Shown piece after piece: positions 1 to 5,221 of a stretch of 5,221 bases of DNA; position 1 is the stretch's first letter; each line of letters starts with the position of its first letter. The position numbers and the translations under genes are program-made. This DNA comes from Lysobacterales bacterium. Lineage in GTDB: Bacteria > Pseudomonadota > Gammaproteobacteria > Xanthomonadales > Marinicellaceae. The notes below the pieces were generated by a model. The model was not told the DNA's origin. It worked only from the letters and a program-made list of their open reading frames with translations, and made no database searches. The stretch covers positions 1 through 5,221 of the forward strand of contig JALSIL010000065.1 of NCBI GenBank assembly GCA_026990095.1. The letters run 5' to 3'.

Positions 1-1
1 C

Positions 2-163
2 TTTTTTAATGGGCAAAAGCTATTCATCGCATCAAATCGACAACCCTACAAAAGCAGTAATCTCATGGCGGCTCAGAGGACAAGCTCAGAGGATAAGTTC
101 CTAATTGCTGAGTCTATTAAAATAAGCCACGCAAAGGAGGCGTGGAGTGTCGCACAATTTTAA
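2..163 (+). CDS. Possible 3' end of a gene cut by the left window edge (unrecognised)
   Basis: The frame beginning at base 2 is open from the window edge to a TAA at 161-163, giving 53 codons without a stop. The peptide ends in KEAWSVAQF and has a mixed, soluble-looking composition, with no membrane segment or motif that I recognise. Its third codon positions look richer in G and C than those of the next gene. An open stretch of this length can arise by chance in six frames, and the frame also contains a 13-bp duplication and a hairpin, which are more typical of non-coding DNA. It could be a real C-terminus, a gene remnant, or nothing. Sequence to the left of the window would decide. Confidence 0.25.
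   Translation, partial: FFNGQKLFIASNRQPYKSSNLMAAQRTSSEDKFLIAESIKISHAKEAWSVAQF
71..96. repeat. 13-bp tandem duplication, two copies
   Basis: Two adjacent copies, GCTCAGAGGACAA (71-83) and GCTCAGAGGATAA (84-96), differ at one base. The second copy can also fold: CTCAG at 85-89 pairs with CTGAG at 108-112, and AGGA at 90-93 pairs with TCCT at 99-102, leaving a five-base bulge on one side. If the frame at 2-163 is coding, the 13-bp unit is not a multiple of three, so the duplication would have shifted the frame. That counts mildly against a conserved coding role there. Confidence 0.6.
127..145. repeat. GC-rich inverted repeat (hairpin) in the left flank
   Basis: CCACGC at 127-132 is the perfect inverse complement of GCGTGG at 140-145, with a seven-base loop. 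No T-run follows on the plus strand within the next ten bases. On the minus strand a short T-rich stretch follows (complement of 117-125), so a weak leftward terminator is conceivable. It lies inside the possible partial reading frame at 2-163, so it may equally be incidental. Confidence 0.45.
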
Positions 164-239
164 TGCTTTTATTCACAAAACCACTGTGATACGATAGAAA
201 ACCATGAAAAACACTAGAAATAAACACGAATTAACAATG

Positions 240-262
240 ATATATGGCACTAATGCATATAT
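240..262. promoter_or_regulatory. AT-rich inverted repeat upstream of the orphan gene, possible operator
   Basis: ATATATG at 240-246 and CATATAT at 256-262 form a 7-bp inverted repeat with a nine-base spacer. An alternative fold pairs TATAT plus GCA with TGC plus ATATA around a four-base loop and one bulged G. The repeat ends 33 bases before the ATG at 296, a position where a regulator or RNA polymerase could bind. A TTAACA at 231-236 resembles a -35 box, but I find no good -10 at the usual 16-18 base spacing. The region is AT-rich, so chance symmetry is likely. Confidence 0.22.
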
Positions 263-295
263 ATTAAGTTGTTATGTTTCCTAGAATAAAGACAT

Positions 296-793
296 ATGGA
301 TATCAAACAAAGAATTAATTGTGCCTCAAAAAAGATTGGAAATTATTTAGAGGAAGTATCTGGATTAAGAAATGCTGGAATAGGCTATAAACTTGGTTTC
401 GGCCTTCTTCTGGTAATTCTATTTCCCGTCCTTCTTTTTGAATTACTGCTTATATTATTATTTGGAAAAGATATTGGCGTATTTGTACCGCATGAACCAG
501 TGTTACCTCCTCAATTAATAGAAGAAGAGGTTCCTGAATTACTACGTGATTTGATACCACTTGCTAAAAAGTATGGGGTTGGTGACGATGCTGATAGAGA
601 CGAAATAATGAAGGCCGCTTCGCCTGAAAATCTTGCTGAGTTAGAGGAAAAAGTTATTCCAAAAGCACAGAAAATTTCTGATTGGTTGGATACCTTTCCG
701 GAAACGAAAATTACTGATACAGCTTCATTTTTTCTCTATCTCGGTTCTGCTTGTGATGAGGTTCCTTTGTATAAGTCAGAAGAGGAAACATAA
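296..793 (+). CDS. Hypothetical single-pass membrane protein with acidic C-terminal domain
   Basis: I do not recognise the family. The 165-residue protein starts with a short basic segment (K4, R6, K12, K13, R25), followed by one strongly hydrophobic stretch at about residues 33-57 rich in Leu and Phe. About 108 mostly soluble residues then follow, rich in Glu and Asp. By the positive-inside rule the N-terminus is probably cytoplasmic and the acidic part periplasmic. There is no signal peptidase site or lipobox. A Pro-rich linker (about residues 64-74, with PPQL) separates the membrane segment from predicted helices at about 75-130. The ATG is the first possible start after an in-frame TAA at 287-289. 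The Shine-Dalgarno sequence is weak, at best AAAGA a few bases upstream. The gene stands alone and converges on kdsA, and its DNA is more AT-rich than kdsA, which would fit recent acquisition. Intact frame and coherent architecture make it a probable real gene. Confidence 0.7.
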   Translation: MDIKQRINCASKKIGNYLEEVSGLRNAGIGYKLGFGLLLVILFPVLLFELLLILLFGKDIGVFVPHEPVLPPQLIEEEVPELLRDLIPLAKKYGVGDDADRDEIMKAASPENLAELEEKVIPKAQKISDWLDTFPETKITDTASFFLYLGSACDEVPLYKSEEET

Positions 794-842
794 CTATTTC
801 TTATATTTATAATTATATTGACGTATGGCTATAATGTTTCTT

Positions 843-863
843 AAAAATTATAACGTGGCGTTA
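843..863 (-). terminator. Weak candidate intrinsic terminator after kdsA
   Basis: TAACG (851-855) and CGTTA (859-863) form a 5-bp stem with a three-base loop. Read on the minus strand the stem is followed by TAATTTTT, a short T-tract (complement of 843-850). The stem includes the kdsA stop codon. The stem is short, so termination would be inefficient. No better hairpin is visible between the two convergent genes. Confidence 0.3.
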
Positions 864-1703
864 AACCCACTCCTCATCATTTTCCAAAAAACCTTGTGCT
901 TTAACGGCTTGGTCGATGGTTTTTAATGTGCTTAATAACTGTTCTATCATGTGTAGTTTTATGGCGTTTGGGCCATCGCTTTTGGCAACACTTGGATCGG
1001 GGTGGGTTTCCATAAACAGTCCTGAAACACCTGCAGCGACGGCAGCACGTGCAAGTACTGGGATAAATTCGCGTTGTCCGCCTGATGTTCCGCCTTGTCC
1101 ACCAGGTAATTGTACCGAATGCGTGGCATCAAAGACCACAGGGCAGCCTGTATCGCGCATGACTGCCAGTGAGCGCATGTCTGAAACTAAATTGTTGTAA
1201 CCAAAACTGGCGCCACGTTCACAAACCATGATGTTTTGGTTGCCCGTAGATTTGGCTTTAGTGATAACGTTTTTCATGTCCCATGGTGACATGAATTGCC
1301 CTTTTTTGATATTAACGGGAATGCCCGCGCTGCAGGCTTTAATAATGAAGTTTGTTTGGCGTACTAAAAATGCAGGGGTTTGAATTATATCCACCACGCT
1401 TGCCACTTCGTCCATGGGTGTGTCTTCGTGCACATCGGTAATTACTGGCACGCCGATTTGGTCTTTGACAGCTTGTAAGATAGCTAAGCCTTTTTCTATG
1501 CCAAGACCTCGAAAACTATTTAATGAGGTGCGGTTGGCTTTATCAAAAGAGGATTTAAACACAAAAGGAATGCTGAGTTTTTCACACACTTCTTTGAGTT
1601 TACCTGCCGTCTGGATTGCTAGTTGTTCGGACTCGATAACACAAGGTCCTGCAAGTAAGAAAAAAGGTTTATCCAGTCCAACTTCAAAATCACATAATTT
1701 CAT
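861..1703 (-). CDS. kdsA: 3-deoxy-8-phosphooctulonate synthase (KDO-8-phosphate synthase)
   Basis: KdsA condenses phosphoenolpyruvate with arabinose 5-phosphate to give KDO 8-phosphate (EC 2.5.1.55), the committed cytoplasmic step towards the KDO of lipopolysaccharide inner core. The 280-residue protein has the usual length and single TIM-barrel domain. Visible family motifs are LLAGPCVIESE (16-26), KSSFDKANRTS (50-60), ITDVHE (88-93), NIKKGQFMSPWD (131-142), CERGASFGYNN (161-171), DATHSVQLPGGQ (192-203) and METHPDP (231-237). C21, H195, E232 and D243 match the four metal ligands of the Aquifex enzyme (Cys11, His185, Glu222, Asp233) with identical spacing, so this is the metal-dependent class. 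The Escherichia coli class has Asn in place of the Cys. The ATG lies six bases after the pyrG stop, so the two are surely cotranscribed and perhaps translationally coupled. Purines in the last pyrG codons (ATAGAGAAA) may act as a weak ribosome site. Confidence 0.97.
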   Translation of the reverse strand: MKLCDFEVGLDKPFFLLAGPCVIESEQLAIQTAGKLKEVCEKLSIPFVFKSSFDKANRTSLNSFRGLGIEKGLAILQAVKDQIGVPVITDVHEDTPMDEVASVVDIIQTPAFLVRQTNFIIKACSAGIPVNIKKGQFMSPWDMKNVITKAKSTGNQNIMVCERGASFGYNNLVSDMRSLAVMRDTGCPVVFDATHSVQLPGGQGGTSGGQREFIPVLARAAVAAGVSGLFMETHPDPSVAKSDGPNAIKLHMIEQLLSTLKTIDQAVKAQGFLENDEEWV

Positions 1704-1709
1704 TTTGTT

Positions 1710-3347
1710 TTATTTCTCTATTTTGTTATCAATGGCAGCTTTTACAAATTTTGCAAACAGCGGATGCCCATCTCTTGGTGTGGAGGTAAACTCAGGGTGA
1801 AATTGACAAGCAACAAACCACGGGTGTTGGTCTTGAGGCAATTCAACCATTTCGATTAATTCTCCATCCTCTGAGGTGGCACTCAATTGTAAACCATTTG
1901 TTTGCAATATGTCACGGTATGCATTGTTAAATTCGTATCGGTGGCGGTGACGTTCAGTTATGGTGTCTGCATCATAAACTCTATTGACCAATGAACCTTT
2001 GGCTAATAGTGATTTTTGTGCGCCCAGTCGCATGGTACCACCCAAATCCGAGTCTTTATCTCGAATTTCAACTTGTCCGAGCTCGTCTTGCCATTGGGTA
2101 ATTAAGGCAATCACAGGATGCGGTGTTTTTATGTCGTTTTCAGTGGTGTTGGCATCATCCAACCCGCAAACATTGCGTGCATACTCAATCACAACGGCAT
2201 GCATTCCATAACAGATACCCAAATAAGGCACTTTGTTTTCGCGGGCGTATTGCACCGCTTTAATTTTGCCTTCAAAACCTCGGTTACCAAATCCACCAGG
2301 TACCAAAATAGCATCGACTTGCCTCAATTGCGATAGCCCTTCTTCGCTTTCAAGACTTGATGAATCAATGTTTTGTATTTTTACCTTTACGTTATTAGGG
2401 ATGCCTGCATGACGCATGGCTTCGTTTAATGATTTATAAGCATCGCTGTGATCTAAGTATTTGCCAACCATAGCTACCGTAATAATTTTGGTAGCCGATT
2501 CTTCGGCTTTTATCACTCTGTGCCATTCATCCAAATCGGCTTCGCCACATTTTAGGTTGAATTGTTCAATCACTAAATCATCAAAACCTTCGTGGCTTAA
2601 AACTTCAGGTATTTTGTATATGTTGTCCAAATCTACCATGTTGATAACAGCTTTTTCGGCGACGTTGGTGAATAATGAAATCTTTTTGCGTTCATGTTTA
2701 GGAACTTTGCGTTCAGAACGGCACAACAATACATCGGGTTGAATACCTATTGAACGCAGTTCTTTAACCGAATGTTGCGTGGGTTTGGTTTTTAATTCGC
2801 CCGCAGCTGCTAAATAAGGCACTAAAGTCAAGTGCACAAACATGGAGTTGGTTTTTCCTTGCTCAACACCGAGTTGGCGGATGGCTTCTAAAAAAGGCAA
2901 GGACTCAATATCGCCCACCGTACCACCAATTTCGACCATAATGACATCGTAGCCAACGCCAGCAAGTTTGATTTTCTCTTTGATGTGGTCGGTGATGTGT
3001 GGAATCACTTGAACGGTACCGCCTAGATAATCACCGCGACGTTCCTTGCGAATCACTTCGTCGTAAATTTGACCCGTAGTGAAATTGTTTTTACGCCCCA
3101 TTTTGGTGCGCACATAACGTTCATAATGACCTAAATCTAAGTCGGTTTCTGCCCCATCTTCGGTGACATAAACCTCACCGTGTTGAAACGGACTCATCGT
3201 GCCTGGATCAACATTGATGTAAGGGTCTAACTTCATCAATGTGACTTTTAAACCGCGCGATTCAAGCAAAGATGCCAAAGAGGCTGCTGCAATTCCTTTG
3301 CCTAATGACGAAACCACGCCACCAGTGACAAAAACATAAGAAGTCAT
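1710..3347 (-). CDS. pyrG: CTP synthase (glutamine-hydrolysing)
   Basis: PyrG makes CTP from UTP, ATP and glutamine (EC 6.3.4.2), the last step of de novo pyrimidine nucleotide synthesis, in the cytoplasm. At 545 residues it has the full family length. The N-terminal synthase domain (about 1-265) shows the P-loop GGVVSSLGKG (9-18), D71 and E139 for Mg-ATP, and the UTP/CTP-site segment KTKPTQHSVKEL (186-197). The C-terminal class I glutamine amidotransferase domain (about 290-540) has GGFGNRG (351-357), nucleophile C379, E403, RHRHRYE (466-472) and the His-Glu pair H517/E519 in CQFHPEFTSTPRDGHPLF. Oddly, the glutamine-binding segment after C379 is Tyr-Gly-Met-His rather than the usual Leu-Gly-Met-Gln. 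The start fits the canonical N-terminus (MTSYVFVTGG), although no clear Shine-Dalgarno precedes it. It is the first gene of a leftward operon with kdsA and has a strong promoter upstream. Confidence 0.98.
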   Translation of the reverse strand: MTSYVFVTGGVVSSLGKGIAAASLASLLESRGLKVTLMKLDPYINVDPGTMSPFQHGEVYVTEDGAETDLDLGHYERYVRTKMGRKNNFTTGQIYDEVIRKERRGDYLGGTVQVIPHITDHIKEKIKLAGVGYDVIMVEIGGTVGDIESLPFLEAIRQLGVEQGKTNSMFVHLTLVPYLAAAGELKTKPTQHSVKELRSIGIQPDVLLCRSERKVPKHERKKISLFTNVAEKAVINMVDLDNIYKIPEVLSHEGFDDLVIEQFNLKCGEADLDEWHRVIKAEESATKIITVAMVGKYLDHSDAYKSLNEAMRHAGIPNNVKVKIQNIDSSSLESEEGLSQLRQVDAILVPGGFGNRGFEGKIKAVQYARENKVPYLGICYGMHAVVIEYARNVCGLDDANTTENDIKTPHPVIALITQWQDELGQVEIRDKDSDLGGTMRLGAQKSLLAKGSLVNRVYDADTITERHRHRYEFNNAYRDILQTNGLQLSATSEDGELIEMVELPQDQHPWFVACQFHPEFTSTPRDGHPLFAKFVKAAIDNKIEK

Positions 3348-3374
3348 AATAATTTAACCAATTGAATAATGTCA

Positions 3375-3396
3375 GCAAGCGAGAAAATACGCTCAC
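3375..3396 (-). promoter_or_regulatory. Predicted hairpin in the pyrG mRNA leader
   Basis: In the pyrG transcript GUGAGCG (complement of 3390-3396) can pair with CGCUUGC (complement of 3375-3381). The stem has 7 bp including two G-U wobbles, with an eight-base loop. It would begin about ten bases after the predicted transcription start and end about 27 bases before the ATG. No U-run follows, so it is not an intrinsic terminator. It could stabilise the 5' end or affect translation, or be incidental. Confidence 0.35.
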
Positions 3397-3411
3397 CTTG
3401 AAAGGATGGAC

Positions 3412-3440
3412 ATTATAAACCTAAAACAATTATATGTTAA
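3412..3440 (-). promoter_or_regulatory. sigma70-type promoter for pyrG-kdsA
   Basis: On the minus strand TTAACA (complement of 3435-3440, five of six matches to the -35 consensus) is followed after exactly 17 bases by TATAAT (complement of 3412-3417, a perfect -10). Transcription should start near 3405-3407, giving a leader of roughly 58 bases. A second TATAAT lies at 3429-3434 but lacks a good -35. Spacing and match quality make this the best promoter in the window. Confidence 0.72.
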
Positions 3441-3486
3441 TGGATTATCCCCTTAATCACAAAAAATAATTTAACAACCCAATAAT

Positions 3487-3515
3487 CATACAAAACAAAC
3501 AAAACCTGTTATGCT
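3487..3515 (+). promoter_or_regulatory. Possible extended -10 promoter for the methyltransferase gene
   Basis: TATGCT at 3510-3515 matches four of six -10 positions and is preceded by TG at 3507-3508 (TGnTATGCT), an extended -10 arrangement. At 17-base spacing the -35 is poor (CATACA at 3487-3492), which is acceptable for extended -10 promoters. The start would be near 3522, leaving a leader of about 29 bases with room for the ribosome site. It is divergent from the pyrG promoter within the same 203-bp region. Confidence 0.42.
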
Positions 3516-3536
3516 AAAGCCTTTAATATTTAAGTT

Positions 3537-3543
3537 AAGAGGA
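3537..3543 (+). promoter_or_regulatory. Ribosome binding site that fixes the TTG start
   Basis: AAGAGGA lies seven bases upstream of TTG at 3551. An in-frame TAA at 3536-3538 rules out any earlier start, and the next in-frame ATG is about 100 codons on, past the zinc-ribbon cysteines and the main SAM motif. The site and these limits together support initiation at TTG. Confidence 0.7.
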
Positions 3544-3550
3544 ATTTAAA

Positions 3551-4288
3551 TTGAGTTGCCCAATATGTTATGCTAATTCAATAATTGAAATCGGTATTAA
3601 AAATCAGCATTGGCTAGCCAAATGCCCTAAGTGCAGCTGTGTTTTTGTTAATCCTGTCCCAAGTGCAGAGCAATTAGGTGAGATTTACGATGATTACTTG
3701 GCTACCGATAAATACCTTAAAAAGTTAAAGAAAAAAACCGTAACATCCGTTTATAAAATTTTTAAATTAAAAAAATATTTAACTAAACCCCAAAAAAACT
3801 TTTTAGACGTTGGTTGCAATATTGGAGCAACCGTTAGAGCGGCACAAATCATGGGTTTTAATGCAATGGGAATTGATCTTGATAGCACCTCAATCAGTAA
3901 GGCGAAGCAATTGTTTACTGGTTGTGAATTTAGTGCCGTATCGACATTTGATTTGGTGGAAAAACAAAGAAAATTTGATTTTATTTTCTGCTCAGAAGTT
4001 ATAGAACATGTGCCTTTCCCACATGAATTTGTTCAATCTTTATTTGATTTAATGGCGGATAATGCCATATTGTATTTAACAACTCCTGACACAGCACACA
4101 GCAGGGTTCCAAAAGATATACTGTCATGGAAAGAAGTCAAACCACCCGAGCACATAATCTATTTCAATAAAAAATCATTAACCCTTTTACTGAAAAAGCA
4201 TGGATTTGAAATCACCAAATCTTACTGGAATCACAGAGCTAACTTACGGGTAGTTTGCAAGAAAAAAGTATCAACAGCTAATGCATGA
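3551..4288 (+). CDS. Zinc-ribbon class I SAM-dependent methyltransferase, substrate unknown
   Basis: This 245-residue protein carries a short N-terminal zinc-binding module, C3-x2-C6 and C25-x2-C28, followed by a class I methyltransferase fold. Motif I is FLDVGCNIG (84-92), the acidic residue after strand 2 is in GIDLD (107-111), and the strand 4 region is DFIFCSEVIEHV (143-154). The tail HIIYFNKKSLTLLLKKHGFEI (201-221) is a pattern often seen in methyltransferases of the Methyltransf_23/UbiG-like group. Such zinc-ribbon proteins occur in several settings, including surface-polysaccharide clusters. The product is probably cytoplasmic and the target cannot be told from sequence. Initiation is at TTG with a good Shine-Dalgarno. 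The gene is monocistronic here, divergent from pyrG and convergent with the transporter gene. Its coding DNA is AT-rich with many Lys codons compared with pyrG, which may indicate transfer. The methyltransferase class is secure; the biological role is not. Confidence 0.88.
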   Translation: MSCPICYANSIIEIGIKNQHWLAKCPKCSCVFVNPVPSAEQLGEIYDDYLATDKYLKKLKKKTVTSVYKIFKLKKYLTKPQKNFLDVGCNIGATVRAAQIMGFNAMGIDLDSTSISKAKQLFTGCEFSAVSTFDLVEKQRKFDFIFCSEVIEHVPFPHEFVQSLFDLMADNAILYLTTPDTAHSRVPKDILSWKEVKPPEHIIYFNKKSLTLLLKKHGFEITKSYWNHRANLRVVCKKKVSTANA

Positions 4289-4307
4289 TTTCAAGTAAGA
4301 TGAATAG

Positions 4308-5221
4308 TTACTCCTCAATAACTCCAGCATGAGGGTCATTAAAGACTTCTTCATCAAGCTTTCCTGCTGACTTGGCAACAATGCATGTTACCGCGGCATC
4401 ACCGGTGATATTAACGGCTGTTCGGGTCATATCCAATAAGCGATCGATGCCAAGGATAATACCAATGGCCTCAACTGGCAAGCCAACTTGCTCAAGTACA
4501 CCCGCTAACATCAACAAGCCAACACCAGGAACGCCTGCTGTACCAATAGATGCCATGGTTGCCATCAAAACAACTGTTCCAAGTTGTGCTAGAGTTAAGT
4601 CAAAGCCAAAGGCTTGGGCAATAAATACGGTAGCAACGCCCTGCATGATTGCCGTGCCATCCATGTTGATAGTTGCTCCAAAAGGAATAGTAAAAGAGGC
4701 AACCGATTTATCTACGCCCATTCTCTTTGTTACTGTTCTTAAAGTAACAGGAATGGTGGCGTTGGAACTCGCTGAACCAAAGGCAAAGACAACCGCGGTT
4801 TGAATTTTTTTCAAAAAGGTTATTGGATTGACTTTTCCAAGTATACTTAACAAGGTTGGGTAAACAATCAAAGCATGAATCATTAACACCAACATAACAG
4901 TAAAAAAGTATTTGGCTAAATCAGCAATGGCTTTAGCACCAAGATCAGCAAAGACAATGGCTATCAAAGCAAACACTGCATAAGGAGCCAATTCCATAAT
5001 AATATGAACCAACTTCATTACCACATCATTAATATCTTGCATAAAATTAATAATTTTTTCACCTGGCTTACCTGCCATTGTTGCTGCTAGCCCGAGCAAG
5101 ATTGAGAAAACGATAATTTGCAGCATATTACCTTGAGCCATGGCTTTGATGGGATTGGTTGGAACCATATTAATAAGCACATCAACAAAGGAAGGCGCCT
5201 CTTTTGCTACGTATTTTGGGT
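4308..5221 (-). CDS. Sodium:dicarboxylate/amino acid symporter (DAACS/SDF family), probably Asp/Glu; 5' end outside window
   Basis: The frame is open through the right edge, so about 303 C-terminal residues are visible of a family usually 400-440 long; about 100-130 N-terminal residues are missing. A GTG at 5178-5180 is internal, because coding continues upstream (EAPSFVDV). Numbering from the first complete codon, the visible part has reentrant hairpin 1 with a Ser-rich tip (FGSASSNATIP, about 147-157), the unwound TM7 motif NMDGT (185-189), hairpin 2 (TAGVPGVG, 227-234) and TM8 (DRLLDMTRTAVNITGD, 259-274). By comparison with archaeal GltPh, TM8 keeps the equivalents of D390, D394, R397, T398, N401 and D405, and TM7 those of N310 and D312. 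These fit acidic amino acid binding and cation coupling. It is an inner-membrane protein. The C-terminus is acidic (VIEE). Its stop lies 19 bases from that of the convergent methyltransferase gene. Confidence 0.95.
   Translation of the reverse strand, partial: PKYVAKEAPSFVDVLINMVPTNPIKAMAQGNMLQIIVFSILLGLAATMAGKPGEKIINFMQDINDVVMKLVHIIMELAPYAVFALIAIVFADLGAKAIADLAKYFFTVMLVLMIHALIVYPTLLSILGKVNPITFLKKIQTAVVFAFGSASSNATIPVTLRTVTKRMGVDKSVASFTIPFGATINMDGTAIMQGVATVFIAQAFGFDLTLAQLGTVVLMATMASIGTAGVPGVGLLMLAGVLEQVGLPVEAIGIILGIDRLLDMTRTAVNITGDAAVTCIVAKSAGKLDEEVFNDPHAGVIEE

Noticed and set aside
70..112. tRNA-like GCTCAG segment at the left edge
   Set aside because: GCTCAG resembles a tRNA D-arm, but no acceptor stem, anticodon arm or TTCGA-type T-arm can be built around it; it is part of the 13-bp tandem repeat.
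916..1200. Plus-strand open frame opposite kdsA
   Set aside because: It is antisense to the strongly conserved kdsA coding region, its peptide has no recognisable domain, and there is no supporting ribosome site.
1414..1800. Plus-strand open frame of 128 codons across the kdsA start and pyrG end
   Set aside because: It is wholly antisense to two clear genes and is explained by their codon composition.
1984..2742. Several plus-strand open frames opposite pyrG
   Set aside because: All are antisense to conserved CTP synthase motifs and overlap each other in different frames.
3810..4004. Second plus-strand frame inside the methyltransferase gene
   Set aside because: It overlaps the SAM-binding motifs in another frame and has no ribosome site; it is a shadow frame.
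4372..4803. Plus-strand open frame opposite the transporter gene
   Set aside because: It is antisense to hairpin 2, TM7 and TM8 of the symporter and its Pro/Thr/Ala-rich peptide mirrors that coding sequence.
5178..5180. GTG as the start codon of the transporter
   Set aside because: Coding continues upstream to the window edge without a stop, and family length requires about 100 more N-terminal residues.
1..5221. CRISPR array, insertion sequence, rRNA or a multi-gene defence system
   Set aside because: There is no regularly spaced repeat series, transposase or rRNA-like sequence, and the confidently identified genes are biosynthetic, transport or methyltransferase genes.

Overview
The window looks like a chromosomal segment of a Gram-negative bacterium, most likely a gammaproteobacterium of low to moderate GC. 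The reasons are a pyrG-kdsA pair transcribed together (a common gammaproteobacterial order), KDO synthesis implying lipopolysaccharide, and close resemblance of PyrG to enterobacterial-type CTP synthases. I cannot name the genus from the sequence alone.

Layout: positions 1-295 hold no secure gene. They contain a possible 3' end of a gene cut by the window edge (open to a TAA at 161-163), a 13-bp tandem duplication, a GC-rich hairpin and an AT-rich inverted repeat. A rightward orphan gene at 296-793 encodes a small protein with one membrane segment and an acidic C-terminal part. It converges on a leftward operon, pyrG (1710-3347) then kdsA (861-1703), separated by six bases. Upstream of pyrG is a 203-bp divergent intergenic region with a near-consensus sigma70-type promoter for pyrG, a predicted leader hairpin, and a weaker extended -10 promoter for the rightward gene. 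That gene (3551-4288) encodes a zinc-ribbon plus class I SAM methyltransferase and starts at TTG. It converges, with only 19 bases between stops, on a leftward sodium:dicarboxylate symporter-family gene (4308 to the right edge), whose N-terminus lies outside the window.

Functionally, pyrG supplies CTP. CMP-KDO synthetase uses CTP to activate the KDO whose 8-phosphate form is made by KdsA, so the operon links nucleotide supply to lipopolysaccharide core synthesis. The transporter probably takes up aspartate/glutamate, judged from substrate-binding residues. The methyltransferase target and the orphan membrane protein's role are unknown.

Most of the window is ordinary housekeeping sequence and I see no convincing new multi-gene system. 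The points most worth a second look are the altered glutamine-site segment of PyrG (Gly-Ile-Cys-Tyr-Gly-Met-His), the metal-dependent-type KdsA, the absence of eno after kdsA where an unrecognised gene sits instead, and the structured, possibly truncated sequence at the left edge.
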